Below are positions 41,847 to 51,286 of a stretch of 64,000 nt of DNA, one piece after another. Numbering within the stretch: position 1 is the stretch's first letter; the number at the start of each line of letters is the position of its first letter. A program made the translations under genes and the position numbers. A model generated the notes under the pieces. That model was not told where the DNA came from. It made no database searches and worked only from the letters and a program-made list of their open reading frames with translations. This stretch comes from an uncultured Microbulbifer sp. (GTDB lineage Bacteria > Pseudomonadota > Gammaproteobacteria > Pseudomonadales > Cellvibrionaceae): NCBI RefSeq assembly GCF_947504145.1, contig NZ_CANNGQ010000003.1:310001-374000 (forward strand), in the 5' to 3' direction.

Positions 41847-42302
41847 ATGATGTCTTTCGAAAGCCGCAATCCGTTCTGGTCTTCTTTCTCCGCCGCCCTT
41901 CTGGCAATTCTGCTTTCATCACTACTGTCGTTTCCCAGCCATGCATCGGACAGCAAACTCGGAACCATGGACGACTTCTGGGAGAAATACGACGATATTG
42001 CGGACTGGGTGACCCTGCGCCTGAAACTGTCACCGGAGCAGGAAGACGAGGCCCTGCCGCTGATGGAAACGAACTTTGAACTGCAGATGGCGATCATGAA
42101 GGAGTACGGAATTGAGCCGGGAAAAAAGGTGCCCAAATTGACGAAGGCGCAAAAAGAAGAGATCGATGCAAAAATAATTGCGGTCCGTGCCGCTACGCGA
42201 ACGGAAATGGTTAAAGTTCTCAATGATAAGCAGCTGGAAGAGCTGAAGAAGATCCAGCGGGAGTATCATCAGGAACTCCGGGAAGCGCTGGCTAGAAACT
42301 AA
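41847..42302 (+). CDS. small periplasmic helical protein, possibly Spy/CpxP-like
   Basis: About 151 residues with a signal peptide ending at SHA. The mature part is charged and helical, with two segments resembling the LTxxQ motif of Spy/CpxP chaperones (LTKAQKEEIDAK and LNDKQLEELKKIQ). GGAG precedes twin ATGs at 41847 and 41850. It stands alone, divergent from dapB and convergent with manB. The family call is tentative. Confidence 0.6.
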   Translation: MMSFESRNPFWSSFSAALLAILLSSLLSFPSHASDSKLGTMDDFWEKYDDIADWVTLRLKLSPEQEDEALPLMETNFELQMAIMKEYGIEPGKKVPKLTKAQKEEIDAKIIAVRAATRTEMVKVLNDKQLEELKKIQREYHQELREALARN

Positions 42303-42352
42303 ACTCGAGAAAGACAAAACAGGGGCACGGCTGCGCCCCCGCAAACGAAAAA

Positions 42353-43702
42353 TCAACCGCTGATCAGGCCGAGTAATTCTTCGGTCTTGGCCTTCATAAG
42401 GGCTTCATCCCCGCGGGATTCCACATTCAGGCGCACCACCGGCTCAGTATTGGACATACGCAGGTTGAAACGCCAATCGTCAAACGCAACACTGAGGCCG
42501 TCCACATGCTCGACGCTGTTGGCATCCGCCGCATATTTTGCTTCCGCCGCCTGCAGTAACGCCTTCGGATCTTCCACTTTGGAATTAATCTCACCGCTGC
42601 ACGGGAAAGCGGCCATGCGTTCGCCCACCAGTTTCGACAGCGGCTTGCCGCTGCGGCTCACCAGCTCTGCCACCAGCAACCAGGGAATCATGCCGCTGTC
42701 ACAGTAGGCAAAGTCGCGGAAATAATGGTGCGCACTCATCTCGCCACCATAAATCGCGTCTTCTTTGCGCATGCGCTCTTTGATGAACGCGTGGCCGGTT
42801 TTACTCTGTACCGGCTCACCGCCCGCCGCTTTTACGATATCTTCGGTATTCCAGGTCAGGCGCGGGTCGTGGACCACATTGGCACCCGGGTGCTTGACCA
42901 GAAAGGCCTCGGCCAGCAGACCCACCACGTAATACCCCTCGATAAACTCTCCGTTTTCGTCGAAGAAGAAGCAGCGGTCAAAGTCACCATCCCAGGCGAT
43001 ACCGAAATCGGCACCACTTTCTCGCACGGCTGCCGAAGTAGACTCGCGGTTTTCCGTCAGAATCGGATTGGGGATACCGTTGGGGAAATTACCGTCGGGC
43101 TCGTGGTGTACCCGCACAAATTCAAACGGCAAGCTCGGTGCCAGTGCGTCCACAACGGAGCCCGCACCGCCATTGCCGGCATTGACTACCAGCTTCAGTG
43201 GCTTCAGCTCGGAAACATCCACATAGCCCAGCAGGTGTTTTACAAAGTCTTCGCGGTGGGCAAAGGTACTCAGGTCACCGCGTTTTTCCACCGCGGCAAA
43301 ATTGTTGTCTTCCGCCAGTTTTTTGATGTCCAGCAAGCCGGTATCGCCACTAATCGGACGGCTGCCGGCGCGCACGAATTTCATGCCGTTGTAGTCCATC
43401 GGATTGTGGCTGGCGGTGACACAGATACCGCCATCAAAATCGCCGTGGAAAGTGGAGAAATAAATCTCTTCAGTTCCACATTCGCCAATATGAAACACAT
43501 CCGCACCGGCATCGCGCAGGCCGTTGGCCAGAGCATCCGTGAGCTCGGCACTGGTGAGGCGAATATCGTGCCCGACCACCACGCGGCGCGCGTCCAGAAA
43601 CTGGGCAAAGGCGCGGCCCACACGGTAGGCCACATCGGTATTCAATTCATCGGGCACACGGCCGCGCAAATCATAGGCTTTAAAACAGGTTAATTCAGAC
43701 AT
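42353..43702 (-). CDS. manB: phosphomannomutase/phosphoglucomutase, CpsG/ManB type
   Basis: Interconverts hexose 1- and 6-phosphates for nucleotide-sugar synthesis. The phosphoserine loop is [15 protein letters not shown], the metal loop [10 protein letters not shown] and the sugar-binding loop [10 protein letters not shown]. 449 residues from the ATG at 43702; upstream frame belongs to galU's complement. It starts one base after galU ends, so the two form an operon supplying mannose- and glucose-based precursors. Confidence 0.93.
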   Translation of the reverse strand: MSELTCFKAYDLRGRVPDELNTDVAYRVGRAFAQFLDARRVVVGHDIRLTSAELTDALANGLRDAGADVFHIGECGTEEIYFSTFHGDFDGGICVTASHNPMDYNGMKFVRAGSRPISGDTGLLDIKKLAEDNNFAAVEKRGDLSTFAHREDFVKHLLGYVDVSELKPLKLVVNAGNGGAGSVVDALAPSLPFEFVRVHHEPDGNFPNGIPNPILTENRESTSAAVRESGADFGIAWDGDFDRCFFFDENGEFIEGYYVVGLLAEAFLVKHPGANVVHDPRLTWNTEDIVKAAGGEPVQSKTGHAFIKERMRKEDAIYGGEMSAHHYFRDFAYCDSGMIPWLLVAELVSRSGKPLSKLVGERMAAFPCSGEINSKVEDPKALLQAAEAKYAADANSVEHVDGLSVAFDDWRFNLRMSNTEPVVRLNVESRGDEALMKAKTEELLGLISG

Positions 43703-43703
43703 C

Positions 43704-44540
43704 TCAGCCCTTCTCCCCGGGTAAATAAATATTCTTGTAAACGTGATTGGTGGCTTCGATAAAGCCGTCGACGGAACCGCAATCGAAACGGCGCCCCTTG
43801 AATCGATAGGCCAGAACGCAGCCGCGCTTGGCCTGGGTAAGCAGCGCATCGGTAATCTGCACCTCACCGTTCTTGCCTGGCGGGGTTTCGCGGATCAGAT
43901 CGAAAATATCCGGGGTCAGAATATAGCGACCAATGATCGCCATATTGCTCGGCGCATCTTCGGCACTGGGCTTTTCCACCATATCCGTGACCTGGAACAG
44001 GTCCGGCTTGATTTCATTGCCGGCGATCACGCCGAACTTGTGGATCTGCTCTTTCGGCACTTCTTCAACCGCGACAATACTGCAGCGGAACTGTTTATAC
44101 AGCTGCACCATCTGGCCCAGAACACCGACCTCTTCGTTCAGACAGAGGTCGTCCGCCAGTACTACGGCAAAAGCTTCATCGCCGATGAGACGCTGCCCCT
44201 GGAGGATGGCATCCCCCAGCCCGCGCATCTCGCCCTGACGGGTATAGGAGAAGCTGGCGCTGTCGATAACCTGGCGCACACAGTCCAGGTAGCGCTCTTT
44301 GCCGGTACCTGCAATCTGCTGCTCCAGCTCGAAGTTGGTATCGAAGTGGTCTTCAATGGCACGCTTGCCACGCCCCGTCACAAACCCAATCTCGGTGAGG
44401 CCCGCCTCGATGGCTTCCTCCACCCCATATTGCACCAGTGGTTTGTTGACCAGCGGCAACATTTCCTTGGGCATCGCCTTGGTTGCCGGCAGGAAGCGGG
44501 TTCCATAGCCCGCCACCGGGAAAAGACATTTTTTGAGCAT
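43704..44540 (-). CDS. galU: UTP-glucose-1-phosphate uridylyltransferase
   Basis: Makes UDP-glucose for envelope polysaccharide. The N-terminus [20 protein letters not shown] is the nucleotide-binding signature, followed by [19 protein letters not shown]. 278 residues, standard size, with GGGGGAG before the ATG. First gene of the galU-manB pair; the 260-base gap upstream to fabA shows no gene. Confidence 0.96.
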   Translation of the reverse strand: MLKKCLFPVAGYGTRFLPATKAMPKEMLPLVNKPLVQYGVEEAIEAGLTEIGFVTGRGKRAIEDHFDTNFELEQQIAGTGKERYLDCVRQVIDSASFSYTRQGEMRGLGDAILQGQRLIGDEAFAVVLADDLCLNEEVGVLGQMVQLYKQFRCSIVAVEEVPKEQIHKFGVIAGNEIKPDLFQVTDMVEKPSAEDAPSNMAIIGRYILTPDIFDLIRETPPGKNGEVQITDALLTQAKRGCVLAYRFKGRRFDCGSVDGFIEATNHVYKNIYLPGEKG

Positions 44541-44800
44541 TGCTCCCCCTCATTAGAATACGGCTCCGGCGCGGCCCTGCGCCGAATTTCGGCAAGTTAT
44601 CACAAAAGTATGGCAAGAATCAGTCCAGCTTTGCTGCGACAACCCGAGCGCCCCGGGGCCACTGGCTTCGGGGGCCGCACCGAGGTCAAGGGCAAATTAG
44701 GACAGCTCCAGTCACAAAAAGGGTTATGACCGACTGGACAAGCTATGCTTAGCCCTTAGAATGCCGGCTCGTGTAAAGAATGCCCAGAATCGGGGACCCA

Positions 44801-45325
44801 ATGAGTAATTTCGTTCAAAAAAGCAGCTACACCCGTGAAGAACTCCTGGAATGCGGCCAGGGCAAGATGTTCGGACCGGGCAATGCGCAGCTGCCCGCTC
44901 CCAACATGCTGATGCTGGATCGCATCACCCATATTGCCAAAGAAGGCGGGGAATTCGGCAAAGGGGAGCTGATTGCCGAACTGGATATCACGCCAGACCT
45001 GTGGTTTTTTGACTGCCACTTCCCCGGCGACCCGGTCATGCCAGGCTGCCTTGGCCTCGACGCCATGTGGCAGCTGCTGGGCTACTTCCTGGCCTGGAAA
45101 GGGAACCCCGGCCGCGGCCGCGCCCTGGGCTGTGGTGAAGTGAAATTCACCGGCCAGATCCTGCCCACCAACAAAAAAGTCACTTACCATATCCAGATGA
45201 GCCGCCTGGTTGAGCGCAAACTGGTGATGGGTATTGGCAATGGCTCCGTGTCTGTAGACGGCCGCGAGATCTACACCGCCAAAGACCTGCGCGTGGGCCT
45301 GTTTACCCGCACTGACAACTTTTGA
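44801..45325 (+). CDS. fabA: 3-hydroxydecanoyl-ACP dehydratase/isomerase
   Basis: Makes the cis double bond for unsaturated fatty acids. Hotdog-fold protein of 174 residues with catalytic His in [20 protein letters not shown], where the active-site Asp also lies. [15 protein letters not shown] is conserved. The ATG at 44801 after CGGGGA is preferred over one seven codons upstream, matching FabA length. fabB follows, the typical anaerobic unsaturated-fatty-acid pair. Confidence 0.97.
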   Translation: MSNFVQKSSYTREELLECGQGKMFGPGNAQLPAPNMLMLDRITHIAKEGGEFGKGELIAELDITPDLWFFDCHFPGDPVMPGCLGLDAMWQLLGYFLAWKGNPGRGRALGCGEVKFTGQILPTNKKVTYHIQMSRLVERKLVMGIGNGSVSVDGREIYTAKDLRVGLFTRTDNF

Positions 45326-45331
45326 TCGGTC

Positions 45332-45389
45332 TGCGTGTCGGAAAGGGGCTGATACGGTGAAACCCCGTATTCAAACCGCCTGACACGCA
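45332..45389. promoter_or_regulatory. nested hairpin between fabA and fabB
   Basis: An outer stem TGCGTGTC/GACACGCA encloses an inner ATACGG/CCGTAT. There is no T-run, so it is more likely an RNA-stability or leader structure than a terminator. It starts seven bases after the fabA stop. Confidence 0.5.
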
Positions 45390-45459
45390 AACACCGACGC
45401 ACAATCACTGTCACATAAAAGAATAACAATTCACTCTACAAGTTTTACTGGAGATCACT

Positions 45460-46683
45460 ATGCGCCGTGTAGCCATTACCGGAATGGGCATTACTTCCTG
45501 CATCGGCAATAACACCCAGGAAGTGCTCGCCTCCCTGAAAGAAGGCCGCAGCGGCATTCGCTACATGGACGAATACGCCGAGCTGGGTCTGCGCAGCCAG
45601 ATCGCCGGTGTAGTCGATATCGACATCAAGGAACATATCGACCGCAAGCATCTGCGTTTTATGGGCGACTCCGCGGCCTACGCGTACATTTCCATGGCCG
45701 AAGCCATCGCGATGTCCGGCCTGGAAGAATCGGATGTATCCAACCCCCGCACCGGCCTGGTGATGGGTTCCGGTGGCACCTCCACCGCGGCCATCATCGA
45801 GTCTGCGAACATCCTGAAAACCAAAGGCGTGCGCCGTGTAGGTGCCTTCCGGGTACCACAGGTCATGGGCAGCACCGTGTCCGCGTGCCTGGCCACCCCA
45901 TTCAAGATCAAGGGTGTGAACTACTCCATCTCTTCCGCCTGCGCCACTTCCGCACACTGCATCGGCAACGGTGCGGAACTGATCCAGATGGGCAAGCAGG
46001 ATGTGGTATTCGCCGGTGGCGGTGAAGAGCTGGCGTGGAGCCTGACCCACCTGTTTGACGCCATGGGCGCGCTGTCCTCCAAGTACAATGACACGCCCAC
46101 AAGCGCATCCCGCCCTTACGACGCCAGCCGCGACGGCTTCGTGATCGCCGGTGGCGGCGGCTGTGTGGTGCTGGAAGAAATGGAGCACGCCAAAGCCCGC
46201 GGCGCCAACATTCTCGCGGAGCTGGTGGGCTACGGCGCAACCTCGGACGGTTACGATATGGTCGCCCCCAGCGGTGAAGGCGCTGCGCGCTGCATGCAGC
46301 AGGCATTGGCGGGTATGGACGGCAATGGTCTTGAGGGTGGTGTCGACTACATCAACACCCACGGCACCTCCACCCCGGTAGGCGACGTTGCCGAACTGCG
46401 CGCCATGAAAGAAGTGTTCGGAGACAAGGTACCGGCATTCGCCTCCACCAAGTCCCTCACCGGCCACTCCCTCGGCGCTGCTGGTGTACAGGAAGCCATC
46501 TACACCCTGCTGATGATGCAGAATGACTTTATCGCTGCCTCCGCCAATGTGGAGACTGTGGATGAAGCGGCAGAAGGTCTGGACCTGGTGACCGAGTTGC
46601 GCAAAACCGAAGTACGCCGCGCGCTCTCCAACAGTTTCGGCTTTGGCGGCACCAACGCCAGCCTGATTTTCGACAAGGTCTGA
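45460..46683 (+). CDS. fabB: 3-oxoacyl-ACP synthase I
   Basis: Condensing enzyme that elongates the cis-3 product of FabA. The Cys-His-His triad is visible in [25 protein letters not shown] and [12 protein letters not shown]. 407 residues, the KAS I length. TGGAG precedes the ATG and a strong terminator follows. Confidence 0.97.
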   Translation: MRRVAITGMGITSCIGNNTQEVLASLKEGRSGIRYMDEYAELGLRSQIAGVVDIDIKEHIDRKHLRFMGDSAAYAYISMAEAIAMSGLEESDVSNPRTGLVMGSGGTSTAAIIESANILKTKGVRRVGAFRVPQVMGSTVSACLATPFKIKGVNYSISSACATSAHCIGNGAELIQMGKQDVVFAGGGEELAWSLTHLFDAMGALSSKYNDTPTSASRPYDASRDGFVIAGGGGCVVLEEMEHAKARGANILAELVGYGATSDGYDMVAPSGEGAARCMQQALAGMDGNGLEGGVDYINTHGTSTPVGDVAELRAMKEVFGDKVPAFASTKSLTGHSLGAAGVQEAIYTLLMMQNDFIAASANVETVDEAAEGLDLVTELRKTEVRRALSNSFGFGGTNASLIFDKV

Positions 46684-46712
46684 CGGGTTACATCCGGCTG
46701 AATACCGGACAC

Positions 46713-46749
46713 AAAAAAGGGCGAACCGCTATGCGGCTCGCCCTTTTTT
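46713..46749. terminator. bidirectional terminator after fabB
   Basis: Stem AAAAAAGGGCGAACCGC paired with GCGGCTCGCCCTTTTTT, one mismatch, three-base loop. Shared by fabB and the convergent epimerase-like gene. Confidence 0.92.
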
Positions 46750-46771
46750 ATTTGCATTCAAAACTGGCCCG

Positions 46772-47620
46772 TCAAGCCTCCGGCTTCTGCAGCCGCTCTA
46801 ACCACAACTCCACCTGCCGGGTAAGCCCCTGCCGCCAGCTGCGCTGCTGAATGCCAAACACATCCCGCAACCTTTCACCGCTCAGCACAAATGAACGATC
46901 TTCCGGTTCCGCATCCGGCGCCACCAGGTCAGCGGCAAAATCCTCGCCGTACAACGAGCGCACCCGGTCGACGACCTCGCGCCCGAAGTCCATCGCGGTA
47001 CAGGTGTCCGCAGAGCCGTAGTGGTAGAGCCCGGATTTTGGGCCGCCACTGGCCAGCTGCTGGGCAACCGCCACCGTGACCCGCACCAGATCCGCCACCG
47101 TAACCGGGTTGCCTTTGCTGGTATCGTCAAGCACCACAGGCTTGCCATCCAGCAGGCTGCGTAGAATACGTCCAAGCAGTGCATCTTCGCTGCGATCAAC
47201 CTGCCAGCCCAGACGCAGAATACTGGCATTCTCGGCAGTGGAGAGCATCTCTTCACAGGCAAGCCAGTCCCGACCTCTTTCCGAGGTGGGGGAAGGCTCT
47301 TCGTCTTCGTCGATTTTCTTGCGCCGGGCGCGGCCGAATACGCCGTAGGAGGAGAGGTGCAGCAACGCGGTATAGGGGAGCCCCTGTAGCGCTTCACACA
47401 CTGCCCGGGCCTCGCTCATGCGCGCCCCGCCGCCACAGCTGGCGGCGTTGATCACAATGGTTCCAGAGCGCGCGGAAAACTGCTCTGCCGTGAGCTGCTC
47501 ACGGCCAAGCAACTGCACCCGAAACCCCACCTTCTGCAGCCCCTTTTGCAGGGCGCTGTCGATGGCATTGCCGGCGCCGATCAAGGCGACGGTATCGGGC
47601 TGATACCCCGTGTGATGCAT
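46772..47620 (-). CDS. NAD(P)-binding epimerase/reductase-like protein
   Basis: A 282-residue Rossmann protein of the extended SDR group. The N-terminal glycine motif is degenerate (LIGAGNAIDSALQKGLQ). The middle has HLSSYGVFG, where extended SDRs have Ser-Thr and Tyr, but no clear YxxxK follows; the segment reads DWLACEEML instead. LGWQVDR and NPVTVADLVRVTVAVA resemble RmlD-type dTDP-4-dehydrorhamnose reductases. Catalysis may be altered or lost. It starts 26 bases after the ssb stop. Confidence 0.72.
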   Translation of the reverse strand: MHHTGYQPDTVALIGAGNAIDSALQKGLQKVGFRVQLLGREQLTAEQFSARSGTIVINAASCGGGARMSEARAVCEALQGLPYTALLHLSSYGVFGRARRKKIDEDEEPSPTSERGRDWLACEEMLSTAENASILRLGWQVDRSEDALLGRILRSLLDGKPVVLDDTSKGNPVTVADLVRVTVAVAQQLASGGPKSGLYHYGSADTCTAMDFGREVVDRVRSLYGEDFAADLVAPDAEPEDRSFVLSGERLRDVFGIQQRSWRQGLTRQVELWLERLQKPEA

Positions 47621-47646
47621 GGCGCGTGCGCTCCCGGGTCAGGTCC

Positions 47647-48231
47647 TCAGAAGGGGATGTCGTCGTCAAAGCTGTTGTCAAAACCACCGGCCGGCGGCTG
47701 GTTGCCGGCGGGCTTGTTCTGGGGCTGACCACCAGGCTGGTTGGCCGGTGCCATGGGAGACGGCGCGGAGCGGCCCTGGGCGTACTCGTCCTGGTATCCG
47801 CCCTGATCCTGCTGCTGAAAACCACCGCCCTGATTCTGCTGCTGGAAGCCGCCGCCCTGGTTTTGCTGGTAGCCGCCACCTTCACCGCCACGACTGTCGA
47901 GCATCTGCATTTCAGCAGCGACAATCTCGGTGGTGTAGCGGTCCTGCCCGGTGTTCTTGTCCTGCCACTTGCGGGTACGCAGGGCGCCTTCCAGGTAGAC
48001 TTTACTGCCCTTGCGCAGGTACTCACCGGCAATCTCTGCCAGGCGGTTGAAGAACACCACGCGGTGCCACTCGGTGCGCTCCTGCTGCTGGCCGGTGTTC
48101 TTGTCTTTCCAGGTTTCGGAAGTGGCCACGGTGATATTGGTTACAGCACCGCCGCTGGGCATGTAGCGGGTCTCCGGGTCACCACCCAGGTTGCCCACAA
48201 TAATTACTTTGTTCACGCCTCTGGAAGCCAT
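47647..48231 (-). CDS. ssb: single-stranded DNA-binding protein
   Basis: Coats ssDNA in replication and repair. The OB-fold fills residues 1-110 ([20 protein letters not shown], then [14 protein letters not shown]). A linker rich in Gly and Gln with repeated GGGFQQQ blocks follows, and the acidic protein-interaction tail DDDIPF ends the chain. 194 residues. An MFS gene precedes it and uvrA is divergent beyond manC, a layout related to the uvrA/MFS/ssb group of pseudomonads. Confidence 0.97.
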   Translation of the reverse strand: MASRGVNKVIIVGNLGGDPETRYMPSGGAVTNITVATSETWKDKNTGQQQERTEWHRVVFFNRLAEIAGEYLRKGSKVYLEGALRTRKWQDKNTGQDRYTTEIVAAEMQMLDSRGGEGGGYQQNQGGGFQQQNQGGGFQQQDQGGYQDEYAQGRSAPSPMAPANQPGGQPQNKPAGNQPPAGGFDNSFDDDIPF

Positions 48232-48430
48232 GTGCCTCTCCTCTCTATCGGCCCCACCGGGTTCACACGGAAGGGCGCTCTATGTTCAAAAATAAGATGA
48301 AAAATGCTGACGGGATACGACCCGGGCTCAGAGCCCTGACGCGACCAACAGTGTATTTATATCCAGCAGCATACAACACTCGCCCGGGGGGCGTCACCGC
48401 TGGCGTATCGCCCCAATGGCGACCGGGGTT

Positions 48431-49603
48431 TTAGCCGCTGGCAAGTGGTACCTGGGTACCGCGCATCTGCCACCAGGCCAGAGACCAGAGCACCAGCACC
48501 CCCAGTGCCAGCGTGGCCACTGCACTGGCGCCGCCCTGCCCGTACACCACACCACCCAGGCTACCGCCGACAAAAGCACCGAGAAACTGCAGGGTCGCGT
48601 ACAGGCCGGTTGCAGCACCGCGGCTTTCAGCGGGCGCCACCCGCGTCAGCTGAGAGGGTAACAATGCCTCCAGCAGGTTGAAGGCCAGAAAGAACAGCCC
48701 GAGACAGGCAACAATCCAGCCACCCTGTACCTGTGGCATCAGCGCCACGCCGCCAAAAACCAGCCCCAGCAACGCCAATCGCATGGCCGCGGACACCTTG
48801 TTACGCTTCTCCGCCACCCGCATCAGCGGCAACATCACAATGAAAGCGCCGAGCATCAACGGACCGTAAAGCTTCCAGTGCTGGTCGCTGGCGAGGTGTA
48901 GCTTGTCCACCAGCAGCAAGGGCAGCGGTACAAATAACATGGTCAGCAACAGGTGCAGGAAAAACACACCGCACACCAGTCGCCACACATCGCCCTGCGC
49001 CAGCAGTCGGGAGAAATCTCCCTTGCGCGGAGCGCGACGCGCGGACACTTGCGGATTCGGCACCAGCCGCCACACCAGCAGCATGCCCAGCAGTGCCAGC
49101 AGCGCGGTCAGCCAGAAAATCGCCGACAGACCACCAAACCCGGCTACCAGCGGGCCGAGTACCACCGCCAGCACAAAGGCTACTCCGATAGACGCGCCGA
49201 TCACCGCCATCGCCTTACCGCGGTTTTCATCGCGGGTAAGATCCGCCGCCAGCGCCATAGTGGCCGCGGCGATTGCCCCGGCCCCTTGCAGCACACGCCC
49301 GCCAATCAGCCCGTAAACCGAATCGGTCAACGCCGCCACCACCGAGCCCGCGGCAAATACCGCAAGGCCGAGAAAGATTACCGGCTTCCGCCCCCAGCGA
49401 TCACTGAGCACCCCCATGGGAATCTGCAGAATGGCCTGGCTCAGGCCATAGGCGCCCAGTGCCAATCCCAGCAGTGCCGGCGTGCTGCCGCTGTAATCGG
49501 TGCCGTACAGGGACAGCACCGGCAGCACCATAAACAGGCCCAGCATGCGAAAAACATAGAGGGAGGCGAGGCCGGCGAGCGCGCGGCGTTCAGTGAGGTT
49601 CAT
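48431..49603 (-). CDS. MFS transporter
   Basis: A 390-residue carrier with 12 predicted helices. The motif between helices 2 and 3 is seen as GVLSDRWGRKPV, typical of drug:H+ antiporter type proteins. It is the MFS member usually found between uvrA and ssb. Substrate unknown. The 200 bases between its stop and the ssb start show no gene. Confidence 0.92.
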   Translation of the reverse strand: MNLTERRALAGLASLYVFRMLGLFMVLPVLSLYGTDYSGSTPALLGLALGAYGLSQAILQIPMGVLSDRWGRKPVIFLGLAVFAAGSVVAALTDSVYGLIGGRVLQGAGAIAAATMALAADLTRDENRGKAMAVIGASIGVAFVLAVVLGPLVAGFGGLSAIFWLTALLALLGMLLVWRLVPNPQVSARRAPRKGDFSRLLAQGDVWRLVCGVFFLHLLLTMLFVPLPLLLVDKLHLASDQHWKLYGPLMLGAFIVMLPLMRVAEKRNKVSAAMRLALLGLVFGGVALMPQVQGGWIVACLGLFFLAFNLLEALLPSQLTRVAPAESRGAATGLYATLQFLGAFVGGSLGGVVYGQGGASAVATLALGVLVLWSLAWWQMRGTQVPLASG

Positions 49604-49715
49604 TCAATATTCCGGACACAGCGAAAAAACGGCCGCATTGTAACAGCGCAGGCAACGGAGGTTGATCCCCCGTCACCTAACAGCAAGATAGTGCAATTCT
49701 ATCGAAACCAGGGTT

Positions 49716-51119
49716 TCAATTGCGGCCGTACTGATCCTCGATACGCACGATGTCGTCTTCGCCCAGGTAACTGCCAGACTGCACCTCGATCAATTCGAGC
49801 GGGATGGTGCCGGGGTTTTCCAGGCGGTGGACAACCCCCAGTGGGATGAAGGTGGATTCATTTTCCGTGAGCAGGATCTGATCGTCACCGCGGGTCACTT
49901 TGGCGGTACCGCGTACCACAATCCAGTGCTCGGCGCGGTGGTGGTGCATCTGTAGGGAAAGCTGACAGCCAGGTTTGACCACGATGCGCTTGACCTGAAA
50001 GCGGGGCCCCGCGTCGATGGAGTCGTAGTAACCCCAGGGGCGAAACACCTTGCGGTGATTTTCCGCTTCGCTGCGATCGCTCTGCTTGAGGCGCTGTACC
50101 AGGGTTTTCACCTCCTGCACCCGGCTCTTGTCGGCCACCATCAATGCATCGTCGGTATCCACCACCACCAGATCCTGCACACCGAGAATACCTACAAGGC
50201 GGTCGCCGCCGTGTACCAGGCAGCCCGAGGAGCCTTCGGCCATGACGTCACCGCGCAGCAGGTTGTCGTTCTCGTCGCGCTCGGCCAGCTCCCACAGTGC
50301 GGACCAGGAGCCCACATCGCTCCAGCCAGCCTGCATGGGCACCACGGCTGCGGATTCCGTCTTTTCCATCACCGCGTAATCCACGGAATCCGACGGGCAG
50401 CGGCTGAAGGCTTCGGCATCGATACGGGTAAAGTCGAGATCCCGCGCGGCGCCGGCAAAGGCCGTGCGGCAGGCTTCCAGCATATCCGGGGAGTGCTGCG
50501 CCAGCTCTTCCAGGTAGCGCGATGCGCGGAACAGGAACATGCCGCTGTTCCAGTTGTACTCGCCACTGGCCAAATAGGCTTCTGCAGTCACCAGATCCGG
50601 CTTTTCCACAAACTCGGCCACTTTCCAGCCTTCGGCCACGGCGTCACCGCTGCGGATATAGCCGTAACCGGTCTCCGGACTGGTGGGCACGATACCGAAG
50701 GTCACCAGATGACCGCTCTCCGCCAGCGCAGTCGCGGCCGTCACCGCCTTGCGGAAGCCCTCGGCGTCGGCGACCACATGGTCTGCCGGTAGCACCAGCA
50801 ACAGCGGATCACCGCCCTGCTCAACAGCCGCCAGAGCCGCGAGGGCGATGGCCGGGGCGGTATTGCGCGCGCAGGGCTCCAGCAGGATGGCCTGGGCCGC
50901 GCGTTCCACCTCCTGCAGCTGCTCTGCTGCAGCAAAGCGGTGGTTCTCGTTACACACAAGTATCGGTGCCTGTACGCCCGCCAAGCCGTCGAGCCGCAGG
51001 GCGGTGGCCTGCAGCATGGTCTGGTTGCCAGCAAGGGGCAGAAACTGCTTGGGGTATGCTTCGCGGGACAGCGGCCACAGGCGCGAGCCGGTGCCACCGC
51101 AGAGAATGACAGGGATCAT
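49716..51119 (-). CDS. manC: mannose-1-phosphate guanylyltransferase / mannose-6-phosphate isomerase
   Basis: Bifunctional type-II enzyme making GDP-mannose. N-terminal pyrophosphorylase signature [20 protein letters not shown], central [14 protein letters not shown] and EYNWNSGMF, and a C-terminal cupin isomerase domain with [10 protein letters not shown] and [11 protein letters not shown]. 467 residues from the ATG at 51119. It stands alone between the MFS gene and uvrA, away from galU-manB, though all serve sugar-nucleotide supply. Confidence 0.96.
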   Translation of the reverse strand: MIPVILCGGTGSRLWPLSREAYPKQFLPLAGNQTMLQATALRLDGLAGVQAPILVCNENHRFAAAEQLQEVERAAQAILLEPCARNTAPAIALAALAAVEQGGDPLLLVLPADHVVADAEGFRKAVTAATALAESGHLVTFGIVPTSPETGYGYIRSGDAVAEGWKVAEFVEKPDLVTAEAYLASGEYNWNSGMFLFRASRYLEELAQHSPDMLEACRTAFAGAARDLDFTRIDAEAFSRCPSDSVDYAVMEKTESAAVVPMQAGWSDVGSWSALWELAERDENDNLLRGDVMAEGSSGCLVHGGDRLVGILGVQDLVVVDTDDALMVADKSRVQEVKTLVQRLKQSDRSEAENHRKVFRPWGYYDSIDAGPRFQVKRIVVKPGCQLSLQMHHHRAEHWIVVRGTAKVTRGDDQILLTENESTFIPLGVVHRLENPGTIPLELIEVQSGSYLGEDDIVRIEDQYGRN

Positions 51120-51286
51120 GATTTCCGTATCCACACTAGGTTATTCATTCAGGGGTATTCATTCGAGATTATTCCCTGTAAAAGGGCGCCCAGCATTTTC
51201 GCACACTGGCGCGCCAGATTATACTTGACTGTTTTCCCCCGCCCGGTCCAGTTCAGGGCCAGGCCAGCAACACAACAGGACGCCCA

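Noticed and set aside
44700-44760. CCAGTC/GACTGG inverted repeat upstream of fabA as a fatty-acid regulator site
   Set aside because: The halves are six bases with a long spacer and do not match a FadR or FabR site well enough to claim.
51120-51286. SOS (LexA) box upstream of uvrA
   Set aside because: No CTGT-N8-ACAG match was found; the partial CTGT motifs lack the second half.
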